From: Solen grandis
Lineage: Eukaryota > Mollusca > Bivalvia > Adapedonta > Solenidae
Assembly (NCBI GenBank): GCA_021229015.1
Contig: CM037788.1
Coordinates: 43,568,696 to 43,632,695 of the forward strand
Length of the DNA: 64,000 nucleotides
Direction: 5' to 3'
Shown here one piece after another: positions 1 to 11,303 of the stretch. Made by a program: the position numbers and the translations under genes. The notes beneath the pieces were generated by a model that saw only the letters and a list, made by a program, of their open reading frames with translations, was not told the origin of the DNA and made no database searches. The first letter of the stretch is position 1. The number at the start of each line of letters is the position of its first letter.

Positions 1-30
1 ATTCCATCATATGCAATCCCATCATCCCCA
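1..30. repeat. End of an ATTCCATCAT-type minisatellite
   Basis: Short degenerate units of the form ATTCCATCAT/CCCATCAT. The same kind of array stands in full before the second copy of the following segment (17338-17645), so this is its right-hand end, cut by the window start. Confidence 0.6.
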
Positions 31-739
31 TTTGGTTCCATCTCATTCCATTTCCATCTGATCTGATTCCAGTCCCATCAACATACTGTTATCATTCTAC
101 TCCAGGTGTTAGAAATAAAAAATAGAGATGCAAAAAAATGCATGAAGATATACTGAGGGTGTTCACATTTAGTGATTGATAATAAATACAGTAAAAGATA
201 AACAAAAGAAGAATAAAGCTCTGTGAATAAAGACATCAGACCATTAGATTTTAGAGCCAGTATAAACAGCTTATGTCATTGTGAGTATTCCTGCAGTTGT
301 TGCCACTTTTTATAAACACTTCTTCTTAAGCTCTTATCAAATTTACGCTTTTACTTTTCTAGAAAATAGAAACGGCAAAAAATAACCTTTTCACAACACC
401 TGTGCATGTCTATTTTGGAAAGAAAAATGTTTATATTTTGTTTTTTACTTGACAGAGAGAAATATACAGGTTTTATAAAAAACGAGAGTAAAAAATCAGC
501 AAATAACATAGATACACACACATACATACACTCAACAAACTAAAAAACAGGATAGAATTTCAGATTCAAAAACAGTTTACGTAAGGTTTAATTATTTGAG
601 GAAGTTGTTCAACCTTCATTCACTGTTTACATACAAGGTGAACTTTGATGAGTCTATATGCCTTGAGTATGTCAAATCCTGATAAGTTTTGGCATGAAAC
701 ATTTTTCACTTGTCTTTAAACTTCAACAGGATTTAGAAC

Positions 740-945
740 ATGTTTAAATACCATGCTTGTGATTTTCTCTGCCATCACCTTATACTTATTCCTCATGATA
801 ATTCCTGGGTTGGACCAGTGCTTTATGCCTGGGAAGGTCATGAAAATATGGCATGCCCTTGTTGGGGGGTTGAACCCAAAACCATCAGATCAGCAATCAT
901 GTACGTTAACACATTGCCACAATGCTGTTGTTTGTTTGTTGTAGA
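740..945 (-). mobile_element. SINE-B copy (tRNA-derived, minus strand)
   Basis: On the minus strand it reads as a tRNA-like head with a box B-like GGGTTCAACCCC, then the body motif CTGGTCCAACCCAGGAA, followed by a divergent form of the AGTTGTAAG tail. The same order is seen at 43152-43372, 43866-44062 and 50283-50470. The short open frames here come from the SINE and are not genes. Confidence 0.65.
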
Positions 946-1389
946 TGCTCCTTTGATATGATCTAAGTAAATTTGAAAAAACAAAAAACAACATCAATCA
1001 AGGGATATATTTATGTTGATTTTATCTTCAGGTTTTTTTTTACCTCATGATCAAAATATGACTGCTCATGGGATTCAAATTGGATTTAATTAGAGGGGTC
1101 TGATCATAGAAAATTGGAGTTACATCTTTATTATCATACAAGTTTTATATCTTTGTTTATATTATAAACACTTTGCATGCTTTCGATATGAAACAATTAG
1201 TTAAATGTAGCCCCGACAATTTTGATTGAAAAAAAAAAGAAAAAGAGAGAGAGAGGAAAGATAATAAAAAAAAAACACCTTGCATCCTGAATATAGGAAC
1301 ACAGGTTTTATAGTCCTAAGAGTCCAGATTATTCTATTATGCATAAAGGACAGAAAATTGTGTGTTGTTACTCCCTGGTCTTAGTGCAG

Positions 1390-1660
1390 TTAACCCTTTC
1401 CCTCATATAGACTCATTTTAACCCTTTCCCTCATATAGACTCATTTTGACGCACTCAGTAGGTACCACATAAAGCCTGATCTGCAGAAAAACCACAGTTA
1501 AACCTTACCAAATTTAATTACAAAATCCTCATTTTCAGACCACTGAGGAGCAGCCAACAACATAAAACCTGATCAGCCTGCGAGTTACTCGCAGGCTGAT
1601 CTGGTTTTATGTTGTTCGCATAGGTCTTTTCATGGTGTCCTCTATGAGGGAAAGGGTTAA
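1390..1660 (-). mobile_element. TTAA hairpin MITE, family I (left terminus duplicated)
   Basis: Bounded by TTAA on both sides, with terminal inverted repeats CCCTTTCCCTCATA and TATGAGGGAAAGGG. Near one end lies a long internal hairpin (about 1558-1618) whose arms contain GATCAGCCTGCGAGT and its complement. The left terminus occurs twice, at 1390 and 1418, offset by 28 bp. The same doubled end is present at 18990, so it predates the split of the two copies. A TTAA target with termini starting CCC suggests a piggyBac-type non-autonomous element; no transposase is present. Confidence 0.85.
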
Positions 1661-2199
1661 AGGCCCATTATGCTTCCAAAGGTGTGTATATTCTTTGGAC
1701 AGAAAAGCAATGTGTGTGCTTCAGATTTGTTACGAAATGCAATCTGTACATGCTCATGGAAGACAAAGTTACAACAATGCATAAATAAGAAAGAATCTTT
1801 TACTAAACATTATTCAATTGTTTACAAAAAATAACTAATTTGCATATTCCACATATCCTCATTAATTTCCATAGACATTCCGTATGTCTCAGTTGACTTT
1901 GAACTGCAAATACATAAATTGGTGACACAGCAGATAAACAAATCGTGATTAGATGACGGTTTTTCAAATTCAAATTATTTCTGATTACAGACTATCTTCG
2001 GGAATACTCGCTAATACAATATGTAAACAATGAGAGTATTTTGACATCCATCCAAAATTAATTTTATTTTAATTTTTTTTTTTTATTTAAATTGAATCAT
2101 TTTGAAACATAATTGGCCCTTGCCTATACATTTGCTGAATAATTGATAAGTCCACCATTTCAGAAGAACCAGTTCAGACTGAAAACTGATACCAAAATG

Positions 2200-2460
2200 A
2201 ATAGTCCTCATTATTATTCCTTTACTTCATGAATATTCATATACAAACTAATGACTTGGATATTAATTTACTGAACTTTAAATGGTTTATAAAAAAGGAA
2301 TTATTCTTGCAGTGTAGATTGGATAGAATCATTCTAAGCTACAGTATTAAATTGTATGAGCTTACAGAGTTGGCCCTGATCAAACAGCTCTTTCCAGGAA
2401 CTGTCTGATCAGGGTCTGCTGGTTTGGCCAATGCTTCAAAATGAGTCTTTATGAAGAACT
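2200..2460 (-). mobile_element. TTAA hairpin element, family II (minus strand, degenerate)
   Basis: Read on the minus strand it has the family II order: a CCCTGATCAGACAGTTCC-type hairpin, a CAATA..GTAGC motif, a block containing ACCATTTAAAGTTCAGTAAA, and a TCATGAATATTCATGAAG end. The same sequence is present at 19899-20155. Its ends are decayed and no target duplication can be read. Confidence 0.65.
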
Positions 2461-3029
2461 GACAAAATAAAGCAAAAAGTATTAAACCTGATCTGCCTGA
2501 AAAACTGCATATGAATCAATAATGACTAGAAACCAATTTTCTCTTCAGTCCTGTCACATCAGAAAATTCATTTTCAGTCTTAGAAATAACACATTTTCAA
2601 TTTCTCATTGGGAATAAATCTCAATACAGATGATGCAAACAAGAGCTTCTCGAGAGAAGATGCATATCAGATCTTTCATTTTCCACTTCTGCTAATGTGC
2701 CCCTTTTCTGTTGCGAAGGATTAATCTCTCCTCTGTGGGAGCGTTTTTGCAAATTGAATTTACATATTTTAATGTTGGTTCCATTTAATATTGAAAATGT
2801 ATTGAGTGATGATCCTGTCATATTTTTAATCAAATCCCCCCTGACAACGCTAGCCTGATCCAAGACAGCAAGAAACTGATTGATGCCATCATTGGAGAGG
2901 TCCTGATGGATTTCCTAAAGGTTTATATAATTGAAAATTTAATAAATCTTTTACCATTTCAACACACTGTTTTACATCATTTTAGACGATTGAAATGCCA
3001 TTGGTGCATTGTGGAAGTTATTCCATGAT

Positions 3030-3300
3030 GATAGCAAAGTTGTTGGGTTTTTTTGCATCCCAAGAAGCTTGGAAAATGGATTCCCCATCCAAGCACTTGT
3101 ATGTCAAGGATGGGGAATATTATACGAAATATACTGGAGACCAAAAATATACAAGCATATGATCAGTCCAGTGATCCATAACTGTCGCAAGTTTAAAGGT
3201 AAAAAAGACATGTATACTTTTTGACCACCACTATATATACCTGTGTATAGCATGAGGAAATCTCATAGACTTTGAAACTAAGTTTATGTTGACTAAAAAC
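3030..3300 (+). repeat. Left arm of an inverted-repeat (foldback-like) region, copy 1
   Basis: It contains an 11-bp hairpin ATTCCCCATCC...GGATGGGGAAT at about 3079-3119, then the segment ATACAAGCATATGATCAG...GCAAGTTTAAAGG at about 3150-3200. The latter recurs inverted at 5897-5965, and GACCACCACTATATATA recurs inverted near 4987-5020. Without the two insertions the arms would be only about 1 kb apart or less, as they are at 20690-21360. It looks like an old foldback-type element; no coding potential is seen. Confidence 0.6.
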
Positions 3301-3318
3301 TATAGCACTTACTATAAA

Positions 3319-4721
3319 CAAGAGGGCCATGATGGCCCTGAAACGCTCACTTGAGTACCATTGCTACAACTGATTACAAGGTTTTTAAACAGACAAGAAT
3401 TCTGGTATAACTCAATCTTAAACATTTTAGCCCTGACAATACTACACACCAAATATATAAGCACTGGGCCTTATGGTTTCAGAGGAGAAGACTTAGTGCG
3501 GGGTCATTTATCTTCAAAGGGCCACCATTTTGAAAATCTTGATAATGAACCATTAGATGATGCTACATACCAAAAGGCCTTATGGATTCATATAGAAATT
3601 TTTTTAAAAATTTAATCTATGTAAAACAAGTGACCCCTGGTGCGGGGGCATTTATCACCATAGGGTCATGATTTGTACAATCTTGGTAATGAACCATTAG
3701 ATGATGCTACATACCAAATATCTAATCTCTAGGCCTTATGGATTCATAGAAGAAGATTTTTAAAGATTTTCCAATATAACTCTATGTAAAACAAGTGACC
3801 CCTGGTGCGGGGGCATTTATCACCTTTGGGGCATGATTTGTACAATCTTGGTAATGAACCATTAGATGATGCTACATACGAAATATCTAATCTCTAGGCC
3901 TTATGGATTCATAGAAGAAGATTTTTAAAGATTTTCCTATATAACTCTATGTAAAACAAGTGACCCATGGTGCGGGGGCATTTATCACCATAGGGCTATG
4001 ATTTGAACAATCTTGGAAAACAAGTGACCCATGGTGCGGGGGCATTTATCACCATAGGGCATGATTTGACAATCTTGGTAATGAACCATAAGATGATGCT
4101 ACATACCAAATATCTACTTAGGCCTTATGGATCATAGAAGAAGATTTTTAAAGATTTTCCTATATAACTCTTTGTAAAACAAGTGACTCCTGGTGCGGGG
4201 GCATTTATCACCGTAGGGCTATGATTTGAACAATCTTGGTAATGAACCATTAGATGATGCTACATACCAAATATCTAAGCTCTAGGCCTAATGGATTCAT
4301 AGAAGAAGATTTTTAAAGATTTTCCTATATAACTCTATGTAAAACAAGTGACCCCTGGTGCGGGTGCATTTATCACCGTAGGGCTATGATTTGTACAATC
4401 TTGGTAATGGCCCATAAGATGATGCTACATACCAAATATCTAAGCTCTAGGCCTTGCAGTTTTGCAGAAGAAGATTTTCAAAGTTTGCATTTTTAAAATC
4501 TATTTCTAGCTCCTGTGACCTACTTTTTTAACCAATCTGAGTAATTTGTACAACTCTGATAGAGGGCATCATAAGGATGATTCCTGTGAAGTCGGTCAAA
4601 ATCCCTTCAGCAGTTCATGAGGAGATGTTGTTTAAAGCAAATTGTTGAAGACGGACGCACGGACGACAGACAAAAGGCGATCACAAAAGCTCACCATGAG
4701 CACGTTGTGCTCAGGTGAGCT
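3319..4721 (-). mobile_element. Tandem-core (Helitron/pearl-like) element, absent from copy 2
   Basis: An insertion of about 1.4 kb. One end is CAAGAGGGCCATGATGGCCC, containing a palindrome; the other is a nested hairpin (GCTCAC..GAGCAC..GTGCTC..GTGAGC) followed by TAAAAA. The centre holds five or so direct repeats of about 165 bp, starting with GTAAAACAAGTGACCC near 3620, 3786, 3951, 4175 and 4340, plus a partial unit near 4015. The duplicate segment at ~20944 has only a run of six A here, so this is a precise insertion. Non-autonomous elements with such tandem cores are known in bivalves and are often placed near Helitrons. The minus strand is called because the TTTTTAGCTC end is taken as 5'. 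Confidence 0.8.
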
Positions 4722-5042
4722 AAAAACAAGAAAACAGTTCAAACAGAAAGTCCTTTGTAAGGAGTCGAATCAGCATATCTAAATATTTTCCAAGGCATTT
4801 CACCAAGTTTTAAACTAACTTAAACCCAACATGGGACTGGGTGCTTGTATATTTTCGGTCTCCGGCCTATTTCCAATAATGTCCATCCACACAAGTATTT
4901 GGATGGGTGATCCATTATTTTCACTAGGCCTACTGCCTCCAATATACAAGCAACTTAAAATAGACAACATATTAAATGAAAAAAAACATCACAGCCTTAT
5001 AGATATATATAGTGGTGGTCACATGGTGTACACTTCATTTTT
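4722..5042 (+). repeat. Duplicated segment, copy 1 (middle part) with hairpin
   Basis: It matches 20948-21268. It contains an imperfect hairpin at about 4841-4950 with arms of roughly 45 bp, CTTGTATATT at one end and AATATACAAG at the other, closing on a CCATCC...GGATGG apex. It belongs to the same foldback-like region as 3030-3300. Confidence 0.75.
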
Positions 5043-5896
5043 AGCTTGACTTTTCGAAGAAAATGAGAGCTTATACTGTCACTCGGGCGTCGGCGTTGCA
5101 ACACAAGGTTAAAGTTTTTTTCAAACATCAATAACTTAAATACTATCAAAGGAATTCCACTCAAACTTAAAATACTTATTCACCATCATCACTTCTACCT
5201 TACTTCTAAGGCCCACAACCCTCGCTACCCTATTTTTGGAGTTATGCCCCTTTCATACTTACAAAACAGCCAAAATCAAGGTTAAAGTTTTTACAAAGTT
5301 GTATATCTTCAATACTATCTAAGGTATTCAACTGAAACTTCAAGTACATATTCACCATCATTACCTCTACCTTACTAACAAGGCCCATAACTCTTGCTTT
5401 TAAGTTATGCCACTTTCATACTTAAAACCAAATGGTAATTTTTTTACATAGTTGTACTATCACATGTATTTGACTGAAATTCAAGTACTTATTCACCATC
5501 ACTACCTCTGCCTTACTAGCAAGGCCCATAACCCTGGCTGTACTACTTCTTGAATTATGCCCCTTTCATACTTAGAAAACAGCCAAAATCATGGTTAATT
5601 TTTTTACAAAGTTGTATATTTTCAATACTATCACAGGTATTCCACCATAACTTGGAATATTACAATTTCAGATTTTAGCACTGGAGTTGGCGGATCAGCA
5701 CACCACATTCTCAAATTGATTCTGCATGCTAATTTCACCAATTAAAAATGTCATATTTGTTTATTGGAGGTGATAGAATAATTTCTACTATAACTAGAAC
5801 ATATCATCATTGATATGTACCATACTATTAAAATCCATAAAACTGTGTCTTAGCAACTGAGAAAAGTCGAGTGCGCTGTCTTATGGACAGCTCTTG
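5043..5896 (+). mobile_element. Tandem-core (Helitron/pearl-like) element, absent from copy 2
   Basis: An insertion of about 0.85 kb starting TTTTT-AGCTTGAC, with four direct repeats of about 150-175 bp beginning GGTTAAAGTTTTT near 5107, 5281, 5432 and 5593. It ends with the hairpin GCTGTC-TTATG-GACAGC followed by CTTG-TTT. The other copy of the segment has an uninterrupted CATTTTTTACC at 21262-21272. The start and end match the elements at 22646 and 25893. There is no open frame of note. Confidence 0.8.
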
Positions 5897-6080
5897 TTTA
5901 CCTTTAAACTTGCGACAGGTTAAAGGTCACTGGAGTGATATGCTTGTATATTAGAGGCAGTAGGCCTCATGAATATAATGTCTAATAGCTGCTTACCCTT
6001 TCCCTAACCTATTTAATCCTAACCAACCCCTAAAAGATGCATCATTCTTAGGGAACTTCTACCCAGGTACCCTTATACTA
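5897..6080 (+). repeat. Duplicated segment, copy 1 (right part), cut by gap
   Basis: It matches 21269-21485 except for a ~45 bp stretch missing near 6060. It holds the right arm of the inverted-repeat region. Homology runs right up to the N run. Confidence 0.8.
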
Positions 6081-6180
6081 NNNNNNNNNNNNNNNNNNNN
6101 NNNNNNNNNNNNNNNNNNNNNNNNNNNNNNNNNNNNNNNNNNNNNNNNNNNNNNNNNNNNNNNNNNNNNNNNNNNNNNNN
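6081..6180. other. Assembly gap (100 N)
   Basis: A run of exactly 100 N. The sequence on its right does not continue the homology with 21485 onward, so the left contig ends here. Confidence 0.99.
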
Positions 6181-7361
6181 AGATAAGAAAACAATCTCAA
6201 ATATTGTATCCAGGATAAATATTTAAAAAAAAAAACAACTGAAATACTGTATTCGAGATAAAAAGATATTTTCAAATATGGTAACTATAAACATAAATAA
6301 ATAAAAGTAGATATACAATCTGTATGTACAGTGGTCACTCGTCCAGGTTCTCTGGTTTCAATCCTCCCACAATTATAACCACAATCACTGTCACCATAGC
6401 CATTGAAAGTGATTAATATAAGTTGTAAATTGATGTAAAATAGATAAAGTTTAAACTTAGAAAATACTTTCAAAGACTGTATCAAAAATAAATAAACAAT
6501 CTCAGATGTAATAAAAACTCTCAGATGTGGTATGTGAGATAAATAAACAGTAGTATACTTAAACAGTTTCAAATTTTGTATCTGGAATAAATGAGCAGCC
6601 TTAAAATCATATCTTTTCCATTAGATACTTCACAGATTCTATAAAAGTTGTCATTTGAAGGTATAACTTCTATATTTATCCAAATTTTCCCTCTTGAACA
6701 TAGTCTTTATTTCCCATTTTCATATTTCTGTATCTATTAAAAAAAGTGGAAAGCAGGGGTATAAACTTCTCTATGCAATTTACGTAAAAGTCTGTAATTT
6801 CAGTAATGACAGGACTATCGCAATAATTTCCTTTCTAGAAGACAGTGTTGGAATTTTACGTATGAAAATAACTACAGCGATAGACTATTTCCCATCGAAA
6901 AAGACTTATATATAGGCTGTGGGCAAATAATCCCTCCCAAGAAGCGGAAATAAGTCACTGATTTAATAGCGGTTCAATCTTAAATCCATTACTGTACAGG
7001 ATCTAATCAGGTTGGGAGTCCATCAAATCCATTAGCTGCGATAGAAGACATTTGCGAATTTTTCAATTTACGTCTTGTAATTTGTATCATGATATTCAGA
7101 CAAATCAATGTTGCAAGTCTGCGCTTGAACACAGATACACTGAAGCCATGTTTATCTAGATGGCTTGTTGGAAAATACATAAGCTTTTCTTTCTACTTTA
7201 CTCACATTTGTTTTTAACATTTCATCGACAGTATTTCTGTAAGATTTTCAGGGTGTACCGGTTATACAGTGTCTGAAATTATATTGATACTCATACCGTA
7301 GACTTGTCAATATCTAATGTTTGAATGAGTTTCTTGGCCTTTTAGAGCTATTTTGGTTCTT
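6181..7361. other. AT-rich non-coding DNA with degenerate short repeats
   Basis: Degenerate units of the form CTCAAATATTGTATCCAGGATAAAT recur at 6181-6300 and 6480-6600. No gene, tRNA or recognisable element is seen in the rest. Confidence 0.5.
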
Positions 7362-7850
7362 TATTCCTCATATGCACACATTTTGATGCATTGACAAACA
7401 GGGGTGACCCAGATCAGACAGCTTCATGCAGGAGCTGCCTAATCATGGTCTTATGGGTGTTTGCTCATACAATATTCCTTTCCCTCATATAGACTCATTT
7501 TGACGCACTCATTAGGTACCATAATTTATAAAGTCTGATCTGCAGAAAACCACAGTTAAACCTTACCAAATTTAATTATAAAGTCCTCATTTCCAGACCA
7601 CTGAGGAGCAGCAAACAGCATAAAACCTGATCAGCCTGCGAGTTACTTGCAGGCTGATCTGGTTTTATGTTGTTGGCATAGGTTTTTTCACGGTTTCCTC
7701 TATGAGGGAAAGGGATATTGTAGCTGAGATTCTACATTGACTGCATTCCAAAGAAAAATTCATATTTTCATAGACCATTTAAAGTTCAGCAAATAAATAC
7801 TCATAAATTTAAAAATGTGTACATGAATGTTCATGAGGTAAAGGGTTATG
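7362..7850 (+). mobile_element. Family II element split by a family I MITE
   Basis: The left part (7362-7476) carries the family II start and hairpin (GATCAGACAGCTTC...GGAGCTGCCTAATCA) and runs to CATACAATATT. The right part (7715-7850) continues with ATATTGTAGCTGAG, CCATTTAAAGTTCAG and ATGAGGTAAAGGGTTA. Joined, they restore the family II order seen at 31885-32000 and 55090-55312, so the piece between is a later insertion. Confidence 0.75.
7477..7714 (-). mobile_element. Family I hairpin MITE nested in family II
   Basis: The full family I structure is present: CCTTTCCCTCATA termini and the internal GATCAGCCTGCGAGT hairpin. It is flanked by ATATT on both sides (7472-7476 and 7715-7719) instead of TTAA. 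The host repeat elsewhere reads ACAATATTGTA, which matches one ATATT being duplicated. Confidence 0.8.
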
Positions 7851-8273
7851 ACATACCTCAATCTGTTCAAGACATACACAAATAGTTAATTAATTTATTG
7901 ATTAACAAATAATCTTCCTGTACTTACTTTCATTAAAACCTAGCATATCCCCACCCCCTTTTTTTAGGCCCCTATATGGGTGTCCCCTTTTTAAAACCTG
8001 TAATAGGTCAAAAGGGGTCAAGGAACCATCCCCAGTTGACCAGTCAATTTCTTATGTTCAAAGCACAAGTTTTTATCACATTCTTTTCTTTTTCTTACAA
8101 ATTATACTTCAAATAATGGTTTTTATATATATATATATATATATTTACTCCTTAATTGTTTTGTTCATTTGATTCCATGATACCTCATTGACATTGATTT
8201 CTGTTTTTCTGTTAAGTCAATTTTTTTGAGCCATTTTTCAACAAAAAAATTCTGTTCTTTAAATTGATAATGT
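7851..8273. other. Non-coding, with (TA)n microsatellite
   Basis: AT-rich, with a TA run at about 8126-8146. No gene seen. Confidence 0.5.
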
Positions 8274-9411
8274 CCAGGAGGGCATGATAGGCATCCGCTC
8301 AGGTTGACTTTTTTCATTCTGCTATAACTTCAATGTCCTTCATTGGATTGCTTCAATATTGGACAGTTGCTTAAGTTGATAGACCTCTACATTATACAGT
8401 TTATCTTTGTGACCTTGACCTTTGACCAGAACAATGGATATCCCTTTCCTATCATATTAATTTCATCAATCTTTTTTCTTCTAGATTCATTAATTATATA
8501 ACCTTTCTGTGTGTCCGTATGTTTTCTCTTCTAGATTCATTAATTATATAACCTTTCTGAGTGTCCATACGTCTGTCAGTCACACCTCAGGTTTACCTTT
8601 GCGTTTAAGCTTTTTTTTTCCTATGAAGATGACTTAACATCTTTATGAAACAAGGTACACATGTACGTTATGATATGATCTATTTAATATTTTGAAAATT
8701 CATGGCTGTGACCTATATTTCATGGTTGGATGAACATTGTAAAATTTGTTGCTCTGCAGGTTTACCTTTGCGTTTAAGCTATTTTTTTTTTTTAAGATTA
8801 CTTCACATGTTTTTGAAACTAGGTACACATGTACATCATAATATGATCTTTTTAATATTTATTCAAATTTATTGCTATGACCATTATTTCAAGATGGGAT
8901 GAACATTGTGAAATTGATTGTTATGCCTCAGGTTTACCTTTGCATTTAAGCTTTTTTCTATGAAGATGACTTCATATCTTTATAAAAGTAAGTACACATG
9001 TTCATCATGATATGATCTATTTAATATTTATACAAATTAATGGCTGTGACCATTATTTCACAGTTGGATGAATAATTATGGTAAACTTCATTAATCTGCG
9101 TTTGTGTTTAAAAATTTTTCTTTCTATGAAGATGACTTTACATCTTCCTGAAACTTTACATACATGTACATCATGATTTGGATTATTTACTGGTAGTATT
9201 CATTTAATTTCATGGCTGTGACTTGGTAAAATTGGTTATTCTGCCCAAGGGTACCTCTGTGTTTAAGCTTTTTTTTCTTTGAAGGTAACCACATCATCAT
9301 GAAACTTCGTACAAATGTACATCATTATATAAACTTTTAAAAATACAAGCAAATATTTGGTTCTGACCATATCCTGGCGGGGCATTAGTGTCTCATATAC
9401 ACATTTTCTTG
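8274..9411 (+). mobile_element. Tandem-core element with ~155-172 bp units
   Basis: Direct repeats starting GGTTTACCTTTGCGTTTAAGC begin near 8590, 8760 and 8932, with more diverged units near 9096 and 9249. Each contains TACACATGTACATCATGATATG and GGCTGTGACC blocks. A 40-bp piece at 8480-8519 is repeated at 8530-8569. The end GGGGCATTAGTGTCTCATA..CTTG-TTTT resembles the ends of the other long elements here. The left boundary is uncertain. Confidence 0.65.
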
Positions 9412-9948
9412 TTTTAAATCTTCAATCAAATTATAGCAAAATTAAATTTGCATTATTAACCAAACTATTCAATTAGTTGAGGCTATCTTGTACATCCCAC
9501 ATATACCACTATCGCTTGCCTTCCCAGGTGTCATAGACATTGATTTGTTTAATTTGTTTCCAAAAATACGCAAAGAAAAAGTTCAAAATTTAAATATACC
9601 TGACATATCTTTTTCTATTAAACCTTTGACCCAAGCTGTAATGCACACTTCCCACAGCAGTTTCTTCCCTTGATAAGTACAGTAACCACTGCCACTAAGA
9701 GTGAATTTGACTAAACTAGGTCGGATATATTTTTTTCACTTGATTTTCAATTTTTGAGTATTTCATATCATTTTAGTTTTATATCATGAAAGTAACATTC
9801 ATAATATGATATAGGTAAATAATTAAAACATATAAAAATATTTTTTTTTTTAAATTAACGAAAGTAATTTTTACTGCCATACCAGTTTACCTATCGTCAT
9901 GTGGTGGTTAGAGTAGTGTGGTGTACAAGGCATGTGGCTGTAAGATGA
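9412..9948. other. Non-coding DNA
   Basis: No gene or recognisable repeat beyond AT-rich runs. A 61-residue frame at 9488-9673 has no recognisable domain and no splice or start context that supports it. Confidence 0.4.
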
Positions 9949-10190
9949 TTAACCCTTTCCCTCATATAGACTCATTTTAACGCCCTCAATAGGTATCACA
10001 TAAAGCCTGATCTGCAGAATGCCAAACTCAAACCTTACCAAATTTGATTGTAAAATCCTCATTTCCAGACCACTGAGGAGCAGCGAACAGCATTAAACCT
10101 GATCAGCCTGCGAGTTACTCGCAGGCTGATCTGGTTTTATGCTGTTTGCATAGGTCTTTTCATGGTATCCTCTATGAGGGAAAGGGTTAA
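9949..10190 (-). mobile_element. TTAA hairpin MITE, family I
   Basis: A full-length copy of 242 bp including both TTAA. Termini are CCCTTTCCCTCATA and TATGAGGGAAAGGG, and the internal GATCAGCCTGCGAGT hairpin is intact. Another copy in the opposite orientation lies 363 bp downstream. Confidence 0.9.
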
Positions 10191-10553
10191 AAAAAGTGTG
10201 TGGTACTAATTGATATATTTGTACTTCAAGAGAATGAAGGAGAATACTGGTATTTTTGTTGTCGCTGCTTATGTGTTAACATATAATGTAATAGCCAAAC
10301 AAAAAAAATATATGCATTAATAAGAAATGAAAGTGTCATATTTGCATTAAAGACAGTATAAGAAATTAATTGCATGGTAAAAAAAACAAAAAACAGCACA
10401 GCTACAGCTGCATTCTTCATTTGCATTCTATAATAAAAATGGCTAATGAGAAGTGGTACATAAAAGTTTGCCTGGTTTCATTTCAAGAGACATTTACCAA
10501 TACATGTACTTACCTGGTGAAATTTATTCATAGCAGTGAGTATAAATGTTAGT

Positions 10554-10795
10554 TTAACCCTTTCCCTCATAGAGGACACCATGAAAAGACCTATGCGAAC
10601 AGCATAAAACCAGATCAGCCTGCGAGTAACTCGCAGGCTGATCAGGTTTTATGCTGTTCGCTGCTCCTTAGTGGTCTGGAAATGAGGATTTTGTAATTAA
10701 ATTTGGTAAGGTTTAACTGTGGTTTTTTGCAGATCAGGCTTTATGTGATACCTATTGAGGTTGTCAAAATGAGTATATATGAGGGAAAGGGTTAA
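10554..10795 (+). mobile_element. TTAA hairpin MITE, family I
   Basis: Full-length with both TTAA and an intact hairpin, inverted relative to 9949-10190. The pair forms a large inverted repeat upstream of the MOCOS exons. Confidence 0.9.
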
Positions 10796-11303
10796 AGTCA
10801 ACAAATTGGGAGGCTCTCTTAAAATTAAGCATACACATATTACCTTTGATATTCTTTTTTGTCAGGGGTCATTCACTGGTTCATAAAAATTTCTTAAAAT
10901 TCATGCAGCATTTGCACAATTTTCCTTTCCTGAATGTAAATAAATTGACACTGTTTTTCCCAAAGTATGGTTTTAACCTCCCCTTCCCACCACCACCAGA
11001 AAAAAGCCTTATAATTAAATTGATGATCAAGTGGAAGTTGATTTTGTCTCTTTTTCAGTTATGACCCTAGAAAAAATTTCAATGTATATTTTGAATTTAT
11101 TTTGTCCTTTAATGGCATGATCCTTCCCTATAGATTTCATTTTATTTTACTCTATTGAAAATTTTAGTAATAAAGAGAAAAAGAAAAGTTGATTCATCCA
11201 GAGAATTCAGATGAAAAAGAAGAGGGATTAGGTGCAGGTGAGAAAAAAAAAAAACACCAGAAACAGAGAAGGATTTTAAACTTTACTTTTGATTTTCTTT
11301 CAG

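Larger units (their letters stand above)
27..3318 (+). repeat. Duplicated segment, copy 1 (left part)
   Basis: This stretch is nearly identical, base for base and in the same orientation, to about 17645-20947. Scattered substitutions and a few indels separate the copies: an 8-base difference near 150, a ~100 bp replacement near 2060 (against 19659-19790), and a ~100 bp replacement near 2650-2765 (against 20348-20395). All embedded repeats are shared, including the SINE at 740-945 and the MITE at 1390-1660. Homology resumes at 4722-5042 and 5897-6080 after two insertions and stops at the N gap at 6081. No gene is visible. The pattern fits two alleles placed in series by the assembler; a real segmental duplication is the alternative. 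Confidence 0.9.

Noticed and set aside
11189..11303. Upstream extension of the MOCOS exon to an in-frame ATG
   Set aside because: The extension is lysine-rich intron read-through; a good acceptor at 11303 and family conservation both start the exon at 11304.
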